Assembly: GCF_902806685.2 (NCBI RefSeq)
Contig: NC_048537.1
Location: 11,678,720-11,742,719, forward strand
Reading direction: 5' to 3'
Source of the DNA: Maniola hyperantus
Taxonomy: Eukaryota; Arthropoda; Insecta; Lepidoptera; Nymphalidae
Length of the DNA: 64,000 nucleotides
A program made the position numbers and the translations under genes. Numbering within the stretch: the first letter of the stretch is position 1; every line of letters starts with the position of its first letter. A model generated the notes under the pieces. It saw only the letters and a list, made by a program, of their open reading frames with translations. It searched no databases and was not told the DNA's origin. Shown here piece by piece: positions 9,735 through 20,618 of this stretch.

Positions 9735-11230
9735 AAAATTTTATTATTTCATATTTAATAAATAATTTTTAATTTTGTATTTAATGTTGTTTTTAGTTAT
9801 TTTGGATTTAAGATCCGTTGGAAGGTCATTTATTAGCCTTGGAAGTAAATAATCTGTGGTTCTTTCACCATAAAAATTGTTTGCTTTTGTTGTATTTAAT
9901 TTCAGTTCTGTAATTTTCCTAGTTGTTATTTTGTGTTTAATGTAGTTTTGATAGTAATCAAAGTAGTTTTGGGTGATGAGAGCATGCTTGATATTTTGTT
10001 GGATGGGAAGTACTTTACAATATTCAAACACTGCATCGTCGTTTTGGCAAAATAAATCTTTGACTTTTGGTGGTACGATCATTTTTAACGTTCTTTTTTG
10101 AATATCATATATTTTATTAATGTGCGTTTTAAAAGTTCGTCCGTACGCACTGAGACCATATTATGAGACCACACTATCCATGAGGGCCGTATATAAAATT
10201 TTTTACAAAAAAATAAAAACCGACTTCGTTACATAAACACTAAAAATTGAAAAATAATTTAATTTATTACCGAATATATTATGTATACAAGAGTTAATAT
10301 AGTTCCATAATAATACTTTTTGGTGCCGGTGCCAATTAGCTTTAGCTGCGCGAATCGTCTAGACTTCATATTTTTATGGGACTCCACAATGGCACCTCAT
10401 TGGCACCGACCCCAAAAAATATTATTATGGAACTATATTAACTCTTGTATACATAATATATTCGGTAATAAATTAAATTATTTTTCAATTTTTAGTGTTT
10501 ATGTAACGAAGTCGGTTTTTATTTTTTTTGTAAAAAAATTTTATTTCACAATTTTTAGTGGCCCCATGGAATTATGCTATGACTGGTTAAAAATCTACTG
10601 TTTACTAAGCTATTACACTGATCGCGAGCAATTTACTCTTATCCGTTGAAGAGTTCCAGTATCTATCTTCGAAGATGTTCATCAGATCTTCACCAAATTG
10701 AAATGGGACCAACTTTGAAGTATACCCTTTCAAACAAAAAAAGAATTTTCAAAATCGGTCCAGGCGTTTTTGAGTAATCGGGGAACATACATAAAAAAAA
10801 AAAAAAAAGATTCCGACGAATTGAGAACCTCCTCCTTTTTTTGAAGTCGGTTAAAAAGTAAAGCTGTTTTATATTTCATTCTATTTTTAACTAGGTATAA
10901 TTTGGCCATAATTGCTCGTAACTTGTTGCAAATGGTCTCAATGTGTTTATCCCAGTTAAATCTATAGTCTATTACTAGGCCTAGGTAGGTGTGCTCAGTA
11001 ACTTCTTCAATAGCCTCGCAGTTACACATTCGGAGGTTTGAGTGTAAGCAATCGTGGGTGTGTGATATGAGGTACGGTTTTTCGGTTGTTTTGTTATGAC
11101 TGGATCGTATATGTAGCATTTTAGTTTTTTGCGAGTTTAGCACTAATCCAACATCGTGAGACCATCTACATAGTAAGTTAAAGTCTCGTTGAAGATCGTT
11201 TACAGCTGTTTGTAAGTTTTCAGCATACTG
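9735..11230 (-). pseudogene. Dead non-LTR retrotransposon (LINE) reverse transcriptase fragment, split by an insertion
   Basis: On the minus strand 11225-10860 encodes the region after the reverse transcriptase active site. It includes a segment like NDLQRDFNLLCRWSHDVGLVLN and the YLGLVIDYRFNWDKHI motif typical of the LINE thumb. The frame is broken by the fold-back insertion at about 10192-10858 and resumes at 10190 through 9744 with the LINE C-terminus, including IYDIQKRTLKMIVPPK. A stop follows the VVS segment near 10165. The endonuclease and the catalytic YADD are missing, so the copy is 5' truncated and inactive. The clade (CR1/jockey group) is uncertain. Confidence 0.75.
10192..10858. 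mobile_element. Fold-back non-autonomous element inside the LINE
   Basis: Both outer parts carry the end motif aaccgacttc (near 10219 and, inverted, gaagtcggtt near 10846). The segment 10202-10336 is repeated in inverted orientation at about 10399-10533, giving arms of roughly 130 bases that are almost identical around a 62-base centre. The right part contains gtccaggcgtttttgagtaatcgggg and a run of adenines. This motif set is a common lepidopteran repeat. No transposase frame is present. Confidence 0.7.
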
Positions 11231-12436
11231 AAACAACTTACATTTTGTTATGATACACACATATGATATAATACACTTAATCATACACTTAATTCCCCAA
11301 ATTAGTGTTACATTCCAAAGGTTTTGGTTTTCTATATGTAGCATTTGTTCAATAATATAACACCTATGAAGGAATTTTCTATCTATCTACTATTATAGTA
11401 AAATGGATACGTAAACTAATAAGGATCAATTTTGCAATGAAGTGGATGCATTTCTAGTGTGCTGGACTCGAGAACAAAGGACTGTTCACGAGCATACGAG
11501 TATATGCAATAACATGAAAGCTTCGTAATGGCAATCCAATGAGGCAATTGAATAGTAGATATGTATTCATTCTGATATCTATGATTTTGAGTAGGTAAGA
11601 ATTTATTAGAGAAATTTTAATTTAATTTACTTATCAGTATATTCTCTGAGATATTATGCTGTTTCAATGACTGAAGAAAAGACTCTCTAAAACAAATATA
11701 CTCAATCGTAGTAGTTCTATGATCTGTAGGGTTTTTTAGGTTTACCTACGCAGTGACTTTTTTAAATAAAAAAATAGACGTAAATTGAAATGTTAAAAGG
11801 TGTAAAATCCTTTTTAAAACTAATGTACTCAATTAAATTATCTCGAAAAAGCAGCTGTCAGCATAAAACTGTGGTAATTATCAAACGATTGAAAAAACTT
11901 CAATCCCCATTCCCAGCTTCGTTTCTTCCCATTTTCTTCCAAATAACAAATATTTACTTATTCATCAAATAAAATAATAATTAATAGTAGGTATACTTTA
12001 ACTGTAAAAAAGCAGCTGAATCCGACATTACAAGATGCTTTGTACCTACCTACTTTATATTTTTATAATAAAACAAGCCTTTCTATATGTATAGATAATT
12101 ATGTAGAGATACGTTTACAATTCGTAGTAAAATTTAAAATCATTTTTTATTTACCAGCACCATGTTAAAAGTCAAGTTTGTGAACAAAATACAGAGTATA
12201 ATCAGATATTTTAAAATCCAGTCATTTTATATCAATTTCAGGTAATGAAATATTTTTAACCGAGTCAATCCTCGTACTGCAATATAGTTCTGAATTGTAA
12301 TCACAAAAAACTTCTGAAGCTTTAAGTTATTATCGTTTATTAAAAATATATTCTTTATAATATTCTCAGAATAAGTAATGACAGATTCCTTATCAATGTT
12401 GTTTAATTTTTTTATGAAATCGTTGATATTATTATC
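11231..12436. other. No recognisable feature
   Basis: AT-rich DNA. Short frames such as 11790-11972 are lysine- and leucine-rich chance frames. No repeat or coding signal was recognised. Confidence 0.5.
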
Positions 12437-12591
12437 TCTACCTATACTTAATATAAATGCAAAATTGTGTTTGTTTTGTCAAAGACCTGGAGGAGTGACA
12501 TAGGCTACTTTTACCCCCTAAAATCAAAGAGTTCCCGCGGAATTTATAAAAAGATAAATCCACGCGGACGAAATCACGGTAAATCAGCTAG
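12437..12591 (+). mobile_element. Helitron-like family A with internal deletion
   Basis: It reads tatacttaatataaatgcaaaattgtg, then aaagacctggaggagtgacataggctac, then gagttcccgcgg, and ends ccacgcggacgaaatcacggtaaatcagCTAG followed by T. The middle cacgtcgcaacgg block is missing. The terminus is intact. Confidence 0.7.
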
Positions 12592-12839
12592 TCACAAACA
12601 ACAATGAATATCAACAATAATTATGAACCATGTAATATAATTATAAAGTATGAAAAATCATGAAAATTAATAAAAATGTTTACCAACATAAAAACAGTTC
12701 TTTATTTACGGCTCCAAAAGTAGCCAAAAATTATTGTATGTAGTTTATACGAAGGCTGTAATGATGTCCTTTGTTTTAAAAGGCGACGGTCGTCAAGTGC
12801 CCGGCCTCTACCCTACCGTCAGAACGCTTCGCTAGCCAC

Positions 12840-13015
12840 AAATTGAGGAGTGGTTCAGCGCAAATTGAATGCTCTCCCAAATCGCTACAGAGCTTTGTAT
12901 ATGTAACCAGGGTCATAGTGCCGGGAATCAATCAAGGTAATGGAGGTTTGTCCGATTTGTTAGGATTAGTGGCGGTAAACTGCTTGCACGGTAAGAATTT
13001 ACAATCCCAATGTAG
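12840..13015 (+). repeat. Unclassified dispersed repeat D copy
   Basis: It shares gggaatcaatcaaggtaatgg, ggtttgtccgatttg and aggattagtggcggtaaactg with the copies at 5395 and 14440. A 64-residue frame over it reflects the repeat. Confidence 0.55.
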
Positions 13016-13294
13016 CGAATCAGTTTTAATTCATTAATGGTAATAGATTTAGGATCTATTTTATCTACATTTAACTATAATATAAATTTTTTAGCTTATG
13101 TTTGCAGGTGGAATTAACAGTTAGATCAATCGTTTATCCGACATCAGCCATTTTGATTTTAGACGGATTCCCATTTCTATGTAATAATAAGTATGTACGT
13201 TCAGTACAACGGCGTCAGCACAAGTTCATTCTATTTTCACCAATTTTTATCATGTAACGTTTGCGTTAGGCTTTATACAAATTAAACTAGACTA

Positions 13295-13465
13295 CAGTAC
13301 CCGGCAGGGTAATTTTTAGAAAGAGATAGCGATTTCGTAGAGCATTGTATCTGTCGTTGAGACCGACATACTACTACTATATATGTATGAGTGAGAGAGA
13401 CAACGCACTACAAATCCGAAATGTCATTCTAAAGGTCGATGTACAATATTTCCTGCTGGCTACTG
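13295..13465. mobile_element. TA-flanked MITE, CAGTAC-type, copy 1
   Basis: A 171-bp element with ends CAGTACCCGGCAGGG and, inverted, CAGTAGCCAGCAGGA. TA lies on both sides (13293-13294 and 13466-13467). The interior shares ctgtcgttgagaccgaca and the tagagca..gt block with the MITE at 62550. The structure fits a Tc1/mariner-superfamily MITE. Confidence 0.8.
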
Positions 13466-13785
13466 TAACTTAGATATTAACATGCATTTTTATAACATAG
13501 CTGCAAAAACTATACCATTACATTCCAAATATCATAGATTGTACCTGGATATAGTGTATGATGTATCTAGTAGGTATAGTTAGTAAGTATTTACAAAATA
13601 GTAATGTATTCTGTTCTATTCTGGGCGTATTGTGCTCTCGTAGCCGTACGTGTCTTTGATTCATTCGTATTGAAGACAACTGCTACAAACTGTTTCAATT
13701 GCAGGTATAGGTAGGTACTACATACGTATAACAGACATAGTCTACGTAAGCCGTTTTGCACAAAGACAATGTCCAATGTGATCCA

Positions 13786-13994
13786 TCTATCTGTATATAT
13801 AAAATTCAAAGTCCTGACTGACTGACTTAAATATCAACGCACAGTCTAAACCGCTGGTCCTAGAGATATGAAACTTGGAGGGTGTGTTCTTTGTAAAGAG
13901 TATGAATCCACTAAGAAAGGATTTTTGAAATTTCACCGCTAAATGGTTTGAAATTTATGTATTCCACGCGGACGAAGTCGCGAGCATAAGCTAA
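13786..13994 (+). mobile_element. Helitron-like family B, first of a head-to-tail pair
   Basis: It starts TCTATCTGTATATATAAAAT, runs through cctgactgactgac and aagaaaggatttttgaaa, and ends ccacgcggacgaagtcgcgagcataag plus CTAA where CTAG is expected. The next copy begins two bases later. Confidence 0.7.
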
Positions 13995-13996
13995 TA

Positions 13997-14203
13997 TCTT
14001 CTGAATATATACAAGGAAAAGCTGACTGACTGACTGAGCTATCAATGCACAGCTCTAATTACTGGACGGATCGGGCTGTTTCGCATGCAGATACATATAT
14101 TTTATGACGTAGACATCCGCTAAGAAAGGATTTTTGAAAGTTCAACCCCTAAGGGGCTAAAATAGGGGTAGTCCACGCGGATGAAGTCGCGGGCATAAGC
14201 TAG
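13997..14203 (+). mobile_element. Helitron-like family B, second of a head-to-tail pair
   Basis: It starts TCTTCTGAATATATAC, has gctgactgactgactgag, ctggacggatcgggctg and cccctaaggggct, and ends gatgaagtcgcgggcataagCTAG followed by T. The 3' hairpin plus CTAG is intact. Confidence 0.75.
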
Positions 14204-14439
14204 TTTTAAATAAATGGAAAATATCTAGTCTACTAAAATGCAGCAACCTTTGCAGCAACATTCTGGAGTTAGAAGTAGAAAGTTTAATAGCCAATCGTTT
14301 ATTTTTTGAAAACTACCTACTTAATTTAATAGTAAGAACTGAGTTTCAACGGAATGGACTTGGTTAAAACTTCAGAACAAAGAAAGTTCATAGGCGTTCC
14401 TATTTAACTAGCCGTCTACCTCAGAGCTCTCTACCTACC

Positions 14440-14720
14440 TCTAAGCTCAACTCCACTGTGCCAGCTTCAAATTAAACAGCAAGTGGCTTAGTGCAAACTG
14501 AAAGCTTCGTGCAATCGCTTCAGACTTTTCTATTTGTAAACAGTCCCACAATACCAAAAATCAATCAGCGTTATAGGGTTTATCCAAATCTACACGGATT
14601 AATGGATTAGTGGCGGCTAACTGGTTCCACGGCAAACGCACTTTCCGATCACTAACGTAATCTAATAATCCGTTACTGTCCTGATTTAATGATATCGTTC
14701 GTCGCGATTTTGTATCTTGC
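14440..14720 (+). repeat. Unclassified dispersed repeat D copy
   Basis: It shares tcgcttcagacttttctatttgtaa, aaaatcaatcagcgttatagg, ggattagtggcggctaactgg and ttccacggcaa with the other D copies. No terminal structure could be defined. Confidence 0.5.
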
Positions 14721-15647
14721 TTTATGAATATAACATTCTGAACAATCGATTTAACAATGCTTCTAACAAATTATTATTTAACTAGAACTAGATCATGCCC
14801 GCGATTTCGTCCGAATATGCATAAAAGTGAAGCTTTTTTCTTTCGGTAGTAAAAATGTTTTGTACTACGAGTGACTATCATCGGTTCTGTAGCTTTCGTC
14901 TATGTATAAAAAGTTTTTAGGTCCACAAAGTAGGTATCGACTCGAAAAGTACGTACAAGCCGCAACAATATCTACAATGGGACACAGAAAACCAAACTGG
15001 GTACGGTGGATTAATTATTCCTGAACAATAACATACTTCAGCTTTATAAGAATGGAACTACAGTTTCGACCGACCGGTCGAAGCTTGCTAAAGCTGCTGA
15101 ACAAAGGAAAGTATTTCGCGACTGTATGCAATTATGTGGGGGACTTCGTTATGAGGTGTTCACTGTTCGCCGTTCGGTCTCGTCGGATTTGACCTCAATG
15201 CGAGCATAAGTAATATTTGAATTACAATTTGCGTTGTGCCAATGGGTTGTCTCGCGAATTATTTATGATGTCAGACCTTGTTCACATTCACGGCATAAAC
15301 ACCGCACGTTTTTTGCAAGATAATCTTACCCAATACGTAATGGTGCTTTATTTATAAATAAACTTAATGCGTGGATTTAGGTGTTTAGAGATCTTCCACT
15401 CTTCGATTTTCCGGGATAAAAGTAGGGTCGTGAAATGGTAACATACAGATAGGTTAAACACACATTCTCATTTATACTATTAGTATATATTTTCTTTCCT
15501 CTATCTCCTCCACTGTATTCTCCATCCTACGTGACATTGATCCAATTATTCTTCCTCTTTTAATTATCTGTTAATTAACCGCTGGTGCTATCTATTTACT
15601 AACAAGTCATTTCCGTACAAAACCTCTATGTATTCTTAACTTACATG
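14721..15647. other. Mostly unrecognised, with two small Helitron-like scraps
   Basis: The string tagatcatgcccgcgatttcgtcc near 14787 and gcgtggatttaggtgtttagag with cttcgattttccgggataaaagtag near 15367-15426 are pieces of Helitron-like family A. Nothing else was recognised. Confidence 0.45.
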
Positions 15648-15959
15648 ATATTGACTATAGATAGATAGATAGATAGATAGATAGAAATACTTTATTGCAC
15701 ACAAAAATATTACATAACTATTACAAAAAAACTAAAACTAAAAAATAATTGTATGCAAAGGCGGCCTTATTGCTCACAGCAATCTCTACCAGGCAACCTT
15801 TGGAGAAAGGAGAAACTAGGTGTGTAGGATAGTACTTACACGCAATACAGAAAAATGAAGTAGTATAATATTATATAATATAATTAACTATTTCAGTAAT
15901 ACATACATAACTATCATACATATACATAACTATTATAAATATCAATATATATACAATCC

Positions 15960-15968
15960 ATAATAGAA

Positions 15969-16020
<52 letters not shown>
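15960..16020. repeat. (AT)n microsatellite in the LINE 3' UTR
   Basis: Uninterrupted alternating TA for most of the interval, within the LINE 3' UTR. It is likely to be length-variable. Confidence 0.9.
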
Positions 16021-16022
<2 letters not shown>

Positions 16023-16085
16023 CTACATACCTACATATATTATAAAAGACATACATATAATACCTATGATCGAATAAATTGACTA

Positions 16086-19040
16086 TTATGGCATCGATAA
16101 GTATAGTTCTTTAAGACGATTTTTGAATATGGGCAAGGATTTCGAATCCCGGATATTTTTGGGCAGAGCATTCCACAGTTGTACAACATATACTGTAAAA
16201 GATTTCCCGTAGAATTTTGTGCAGCTACGTGGGGTTTGGAGTTTGTTATCTGTGGATGAGCGTAAATTCCTGTCGCGATAGGCAGCACCAAGAAAAGTGA
16301 AGCGATCTTTAAGGTACGAAGGAGTGTGGGGAGCATAGAGGATAGAGAAGAGTAAGGTGAGTGCGTGGAAATCCCGACGCCGTCTAATTGTCAACCATTT
16401 AAGGCGCGTACGGTATTCGGTGATGTGGTCAAATTTCCTTAGTCCATAAATAAATCGAATGCAAAGGTTTTGCAACCGCTCCAACTTGTTTAGTAGCTCC
16501 TCATTCAGATCTGTGTAGCTGCTGTCGGCATAGTCCAATATGGGTAAGAGCAGAGTTTCAGCCAAAGATATTTTTGTTTTGATTGGGAGGAGATTCTTCC
16601 ATCTTTTAAGAGAGCCGACAGCAGCGAAGAGGCGTCTGCTTACATAATTAGTTTGCGGGATCCAGGAGAATGAGGAGTCAATAAACAAGCCGAGGTTCTT
16701 GACAGTCGCACTGAACGGTATGGTCGAATTATTCAGCACGATTGAACCAGCGGTATTGAAGTCGATCTTACAAGTTTGCCTGGGGTTACCAATGATAGCA
16801 GCCTGTGACTTACTAGCATTTAAAGTCAGACCGTGCGATTTACTCCATGTACTAATTTTACATAAGTCAGAATTAATTTTACTAATACCTGTCATAACTT
16901 CATCCGCTGGTACGGATATGTATATTTGCAGGTCATCAGCGTAAAGGTGGAAGGATGAAGAGAGGGAATGGGAGATAGAATTAATAAAAATAGCAAATAA
17001 AAGTGGCGAAAGGACACCTCCTTGAGGTACACCGGCACGAAGACAGGAAACGGAGGAAAAATTATTATCAATGCGGACACATTGCTGACGATTCCATAAA
17101 TAAGAATGAAACCAGTCCACCACTTCTTGCGATATATTAACAGACTTAAGCGTGGCCAACATTATATCCAAATCAACCGAGTTAAAGGCATTACTAAAGT
17201 CTAAAAGAACAATAATTGTCACAAGTTGGTTGTCGAGGCCGTAGCGAATGTCATCACATATCTTGGTGAGCGCTGTGACAGTGCTGTGCCCTGGCCGGAA
17301 ACCTGATTGGTGAGGATTAAGTAGGTTATTAAAGGATATGTAGCGGCGAAGTTGAGAGGAAACTATACGTTCAGCTACTTTAGAAAGGAAGGGAAGAATA
17401 GAAATTGGCCGATAATGAGAGAAGGACGATGGATTAGTCGTTTTGGGAACAGGAATAACATACGCTACCCGCCACGCGCTGGGAAAAGTACTAGTCGATA
17501 AGGAGTGATTAAGAATATGACTAAGTATCGGGGTCACTTGTTCCAGTACAAGCATTATCATTTTCCGGCTTACACCATCACTGCCAACTGCATCAGATTT
17601 GATTGCCAATATGTGTTTCTTGACATCATCAGGGGTAATTGAGTTAAATATAAATGGGGGGAAAACAGGAGAGGGTGCTGCACTAAAACGGACTAAGGTA
17701 TCATTTTTTATTTGGCTATCCATTGGCGTTATTGTGGTAAAATACCTATTCAAATCATCCAGGTTTATATTCTTCACGGTCTGATACTGTTGCTTGCCGA
17801 TCCCTAGTGAATTTAGAAACTTCCAGGTTTTCAAAGGGTTACTGTTATCAATAGACTCATGGATATAGTTACGTTGAGCATCTCGGCAAAGTTTACTGCA
17901 TCGGTTCCGTAGTTTTTTGTATTTTTCGAGATGCTCTTCAGTTGGTTTTAATTTAAATTTAGCTTTAGCTGAGTTGCGTTTGGTCATAGCAATTTTTATT
18001 TCTTTAGTTAGCCAGGGAGCCGGTAGGTGTTTCAACTTGATTGGGCGCAGTGGTGCATGAGCATCGAAGATTAGTGTTAGCATAGAGTTAAATAAGTTGA
18101 CCTTTTCATCTACTGTAGTTGCATCAAAAATGATATCCCAATCTATGTTATTGAGATCCTGCAGGAACCTATCATTATTAAAGTTCTTAAAGCTACGTCG
18201 CATGACAACAGTCGGCTTGGCTTTCGGTGGACGTATTTTATATGATACATATATGAGATCATGATAGGAGAAGGCTTCCGCTGACAATTGACCATGTGAG
18301 CTTACATGTTCTTTAGAGGAGACCATCATCAAATCCAGCTGAGAGGGTGCGCAATTAGGAAAGAAATGCGTGGCCAAGGATGAAAGCAACTGTAGGTTAG
18401 AACTATTAACAATATTAGTCAGCCGTTTCGCACGCGCATCCCCTTTAAGGAGACACGTGTTAAAGTCACCCAAAATTATTGTATGGTCAACTGTTGGTAC
18501 ATATTGTTCAAGGAGTGTTTCAAACGAATGGAAATAATTAATATGTAGAGAAGGGCTGTAATATACGCCAAGAAGTAATTTCAGTTGACCAAATAATACT
18601 TCAATGAAAATGTGTTCAGCAGTTTCTGAGTACAAACTGGGTGACTTGTCCAAAACAGTGAAGGGAATATGGCTACGAAGGTAAATCGCCACACCACCCC
18701 CACCCTTACCCGTTCGGTCATTTCGAATTAAGTGGAAACCAGGAATAGAGTAGGAGGTAGAAGGCAAGCATGGTTTAAGGAAGGTTTCAGATACTAAAAT
18801 AGCATGGATGCTATTATTATTTTCAAATGAAGCCAAGAGGTCAGTAAAATGAGATGGAATACTTTGGGCATTGATATGTACCACATTGAAGTTTTTAGGA
18901 AAGGGTGATAGCGCTAAAAGAAGTTGGGTATGGAGAGATACTGAAACGCTGTGGAAACTGCCATCGGATGCATCTGATTTATCAGAAGCTGAGAAAAACT
19001 CGTCTTCAGAACTACTGTGCTCTATATCGTTATTAGCCAT
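16086..19040 (-). CDS. LINE ORF2: endonuclease plus reverse transcriptase
   Basis: A 984-residue uninterrupted protein that would nick target DNA and copy the element's RNA at the nick. After an acidic serine-rich start it has an apurinic-type endonuclease domain (about 52-265), with HINAQS (Asn57), VSETFL (Glu85), ILGDFN (191-194), SQLDLM (Asp236) and SYHDLI (His260, Asp261). The reverse transcriptase follows (about 480-760) with YRPISILP, HQSGFRPGHST (577-587), LLDFSNAFN (Asp614), GVPQGGVLSPLLF (670-682) and the catalytic YADD (700-703). A thumb and C-terminal region with basic WLTIRRRRDFH completes it. The length fits CR1/jockey-group LINEs, which I recognise by motif order only; the exact clade is unresolved. 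The first ATG of the frame is taken as start. No catalytic residue is missing. Confidence 0.93.
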   Translation of the reverse strand: MANNDIEHSSSEDEFFSASDKSDASDGSFHSVSVSLHTQLLLALSPFPKNFNVVHINAQSIPSHFTDLLASFENNNSIHAILVSETFLKPCLPSTSYSIPGFHLIRNDRTGKGGGGVAIYLRSHIPFTVLDKSPSLYSETAEHIFIEVLFGQLKLLLGVYYSPSLHINYFHSFETLLEQYVPTVDHTIILGDFNTCLLKGDARAKRLTNIVNSSNLQLLSSLATHFFPNCAPSQLDLMMVSSKEHVSSHGQLSAEAFSYHDLIYVSYKIRPPKAKPTVVMRRSFKNFNNDRFLQDLNNIDWDIIFDATTVDEKVNLFNSMLTLIFDAHAPLRPIKLKHLPAPWLTKEIKIAMTKRNSAKAKFKLKPTEEHLEKYKKLRNRCSKLCRDAQRNYIHESIDNSNPLKTWKFLNSLGIGKQQYQTVKNINLDDLNRYFTTITPMDSQIKNDTLVRFSAAPSPVFPPFIFNSITPDDVKKHILAIKSDAVGSDGVSRKMIMLVLEQVTPILSHILNHSLSTSTFPSAWRVAYVIPVPKTTNPSSFSHYRPISILPFLSKVAERIVSSQLRRYISFNNLLNPHQSGFRPGHSTVTALTKICDDIRYGLDNQLVTIIVLLDFSNAFNSVDLDIMLATLKSVNISQEVVDWFHSYLWNRQQCVRIDNNFSSVSCLRAGVPQGGVLSPLLFAIFINSISHSLSSSFHLYADDLQIYISVPADEVMTGISKINSDLCKISTWSKSHGLTLNASKSQAAIIGNPRQTCKIDFNTAGSIVLNNSTIPFSATVKNLGLFIDSSFSWIPQTNYVSRRLFAAVGSLKRWKNLLPIKTKISLAETLLLPILDYADSSYTDLNEELLNKLERLQNLCIRFIYGLRKFDHITEYRTRLKWLTIRRRRDFHALTLLFSILYAPHTPSYLKDRFTFLGAAYRDRNLRSSTDNKLQTPRSCTKFYGKSFTVYVVQLWNALPKNIRDSKSLPIFKNRLKELYLSMP

Positions 19041-19865
19041 AATAATAGAATAAAATAAAATAATTATAAGATATACTTACTTAAAATAATACCGAGGTAC
19101 TTAAAATAATAATATTAACTCAAATAAAATATAATAATAATAAGACTTAGTGTACGGGTCCTTCTAGTATTTCCTTTCGCCCGCCAGCAGCAAATTAATA
19201 GATCGCATAAAAGTAAAACATTGATTTAAGTTTAATCAGATAAAACCGTAAATAAAACACTAAATGAAGCGAGAAGCTAGGCTACCATATCGAAAAAATA
19301 CCTAATAAGCTAACAAAAAATGCAACTATTAATACATGCATAATTAAGTAGGTACAACATGATAGCAAGCTGAGAGTAAAACTATCACAAATAAATTCTT
19401 AAAATTAATTACTATTTTACAATATTTACAACACTAAAATTAATCTAAGGACTATGCTACGTAAACGTACAATACATAGTTCAATGCATGCAGATTATAA
19501 TCAATGAGTGTGGGTAACATTGGAAGACCGCAGGCCCTAGTTACCATAGATTAAAAGACTAGGAACGATGAACGATGGATTCAGCTGTCAAGTGTCAGTC
19601 ATAAAATGTCAGTGCCATTTTGATGTTTGTTTATTTTGCAAACCTGAGAAGTTTGAAGTTTAGAGTTTAGATAACTAATTTAACTTTTAGTACCCACAAC
19701 TAATCGGAAATTAAAGTGACGGCGTGTGAATTAATAGCAGAAAGACACAGATGATTTAATACCTACTGATAGTACAAGTATGCAGTTGCTATACATGGTT
19801 TGCAAGCGTCATAAGTCTACAAAACTACAACAAATAATGCCAGAGCACAAGAAGGAGACTTTGCC
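19041..19865 (-). other. Long spacer between LINE ORF1 and ORF2
   Basis: About 825 bases lie between the ORF1 stop and the ORF2 start. I found no reading frame, inverted repeat or target duplication that would mark a later insertion. Such a gap is long for this group, in which the ORFs often nearly touch, so it may hold an unrecognised insertion or be a lineage trait. Confidence 0.5.
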
Positions 19866-20618
19866 TTACTTCCTAGCGTTCCTTTTTGTCCTCGCGGCTT
19901 CATTCACTAATGGCTTATCGACCTTTGGGACTTGAGTGGTTAGAGCACTAGAAGTGGCCGCTGTCTGGCTATCACTGCGCGTTTGGATGGCGCTAACCTC
20001 TGCCTTGGAGGTCACCCGATGTCGTTTCCCGTCATGGCCGATAACTATAATGAGTCCGTCCCTCGTCCAGCACTTTGAAACGCCAAACTTTTGCCTCGCA
20101 GCCATGAAGGCATCGTGACGGTCTTTAGTTAAAAATTCAGATAGGGTTATGCCTGTATTCTTGAAAGCCGTTTTGGCGTACCAGACCTGATTCTTTGTTG
20201 GCAGGTCCCGGAATTTTAGAAGTATAGCCCGGGGCCTGTCTTCCTTGGGCTGACCCAGGCGCTGACAGCGGCTCAGAACATCTTCCTTAAGGTCGGGTAA
20301 CTTTAAATGTTGGGACAACGATGTACTCACTGTAGCTGCCAAATTACTGTCGGTGCCTTCAGGGATGCCATGGACCAGCAACATCTTGCGCCTACTCCGC
20401 ATCTCCATCTGATCTGTTTGTTTGGCCAACATTTCTACTTGCTGCTGGAGTCCAGCAAGCGCAGATAACACAAATGTACGGAAAGTGTTGAACTGACCAG
20501 ATATATTAGATGCGGGGCTGGATGCTGGAATCGCTCCCTGCAGACTCTTCTGGAATTCTGCCATTTGATTGTTGAAATGCTCCGTCATTGATTGGATTGA
20601 TACTTGTAGGGCCTCCAT
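19866..20618 (-). CDS. LINE ORF1 RNA-binding protein
   Basis: A 250-residue protein upstream of ORF2 in the same orientation. Residues 1-75 show heptad-like spacing and many glutamines (TEHFNNQMAEFQKSL, LAGLQQQVEMLAKQ), suggesting a coiled coil. Then RSRRKMLLVHGIPEGTD and ILLKFRDLPTKNQVWYAKTAFK resemble the RNA-recognition-motif and C-terminal domains of L1-type ORF1 proteins. The tail is basic (RTKRNARK). Such proteins coat the element RNA and act as chaperones during target-primed reverse transcription. No zinc knuckle is visible. The frame is intact from the first ATG. Assignment rests on layout and position next to ORF2. Confidence 0.8.
   Translation of the reverse strand: MEALQVSIQSMTEHFNNQMAEFQKSLQGAIPASSPASNISGQFNTFRTFVLSALAGLQQQVEMLAKQTDQMEMRSRRKMLLVHGIPEGTDSNLAATVSTSLSQHLKLPDLKEDVLSRCQRLGQPKEDRPRAILLKFRDLPTKNQVWYAKTAFKNTGITLSEFLTKDRHDAFMAARQKFGVSKCWTRDGLIIVIGHDGKRHRVTSKAEVSAIQTRSDSQTAATSSALTTQVPKVDKPLVNEAARTKRNARK

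Noticed and set aside
16064..16336. Separate small gene on the minus strand
   Set aside because: It is an alternative frame overlapping the end of LINE ORF2.
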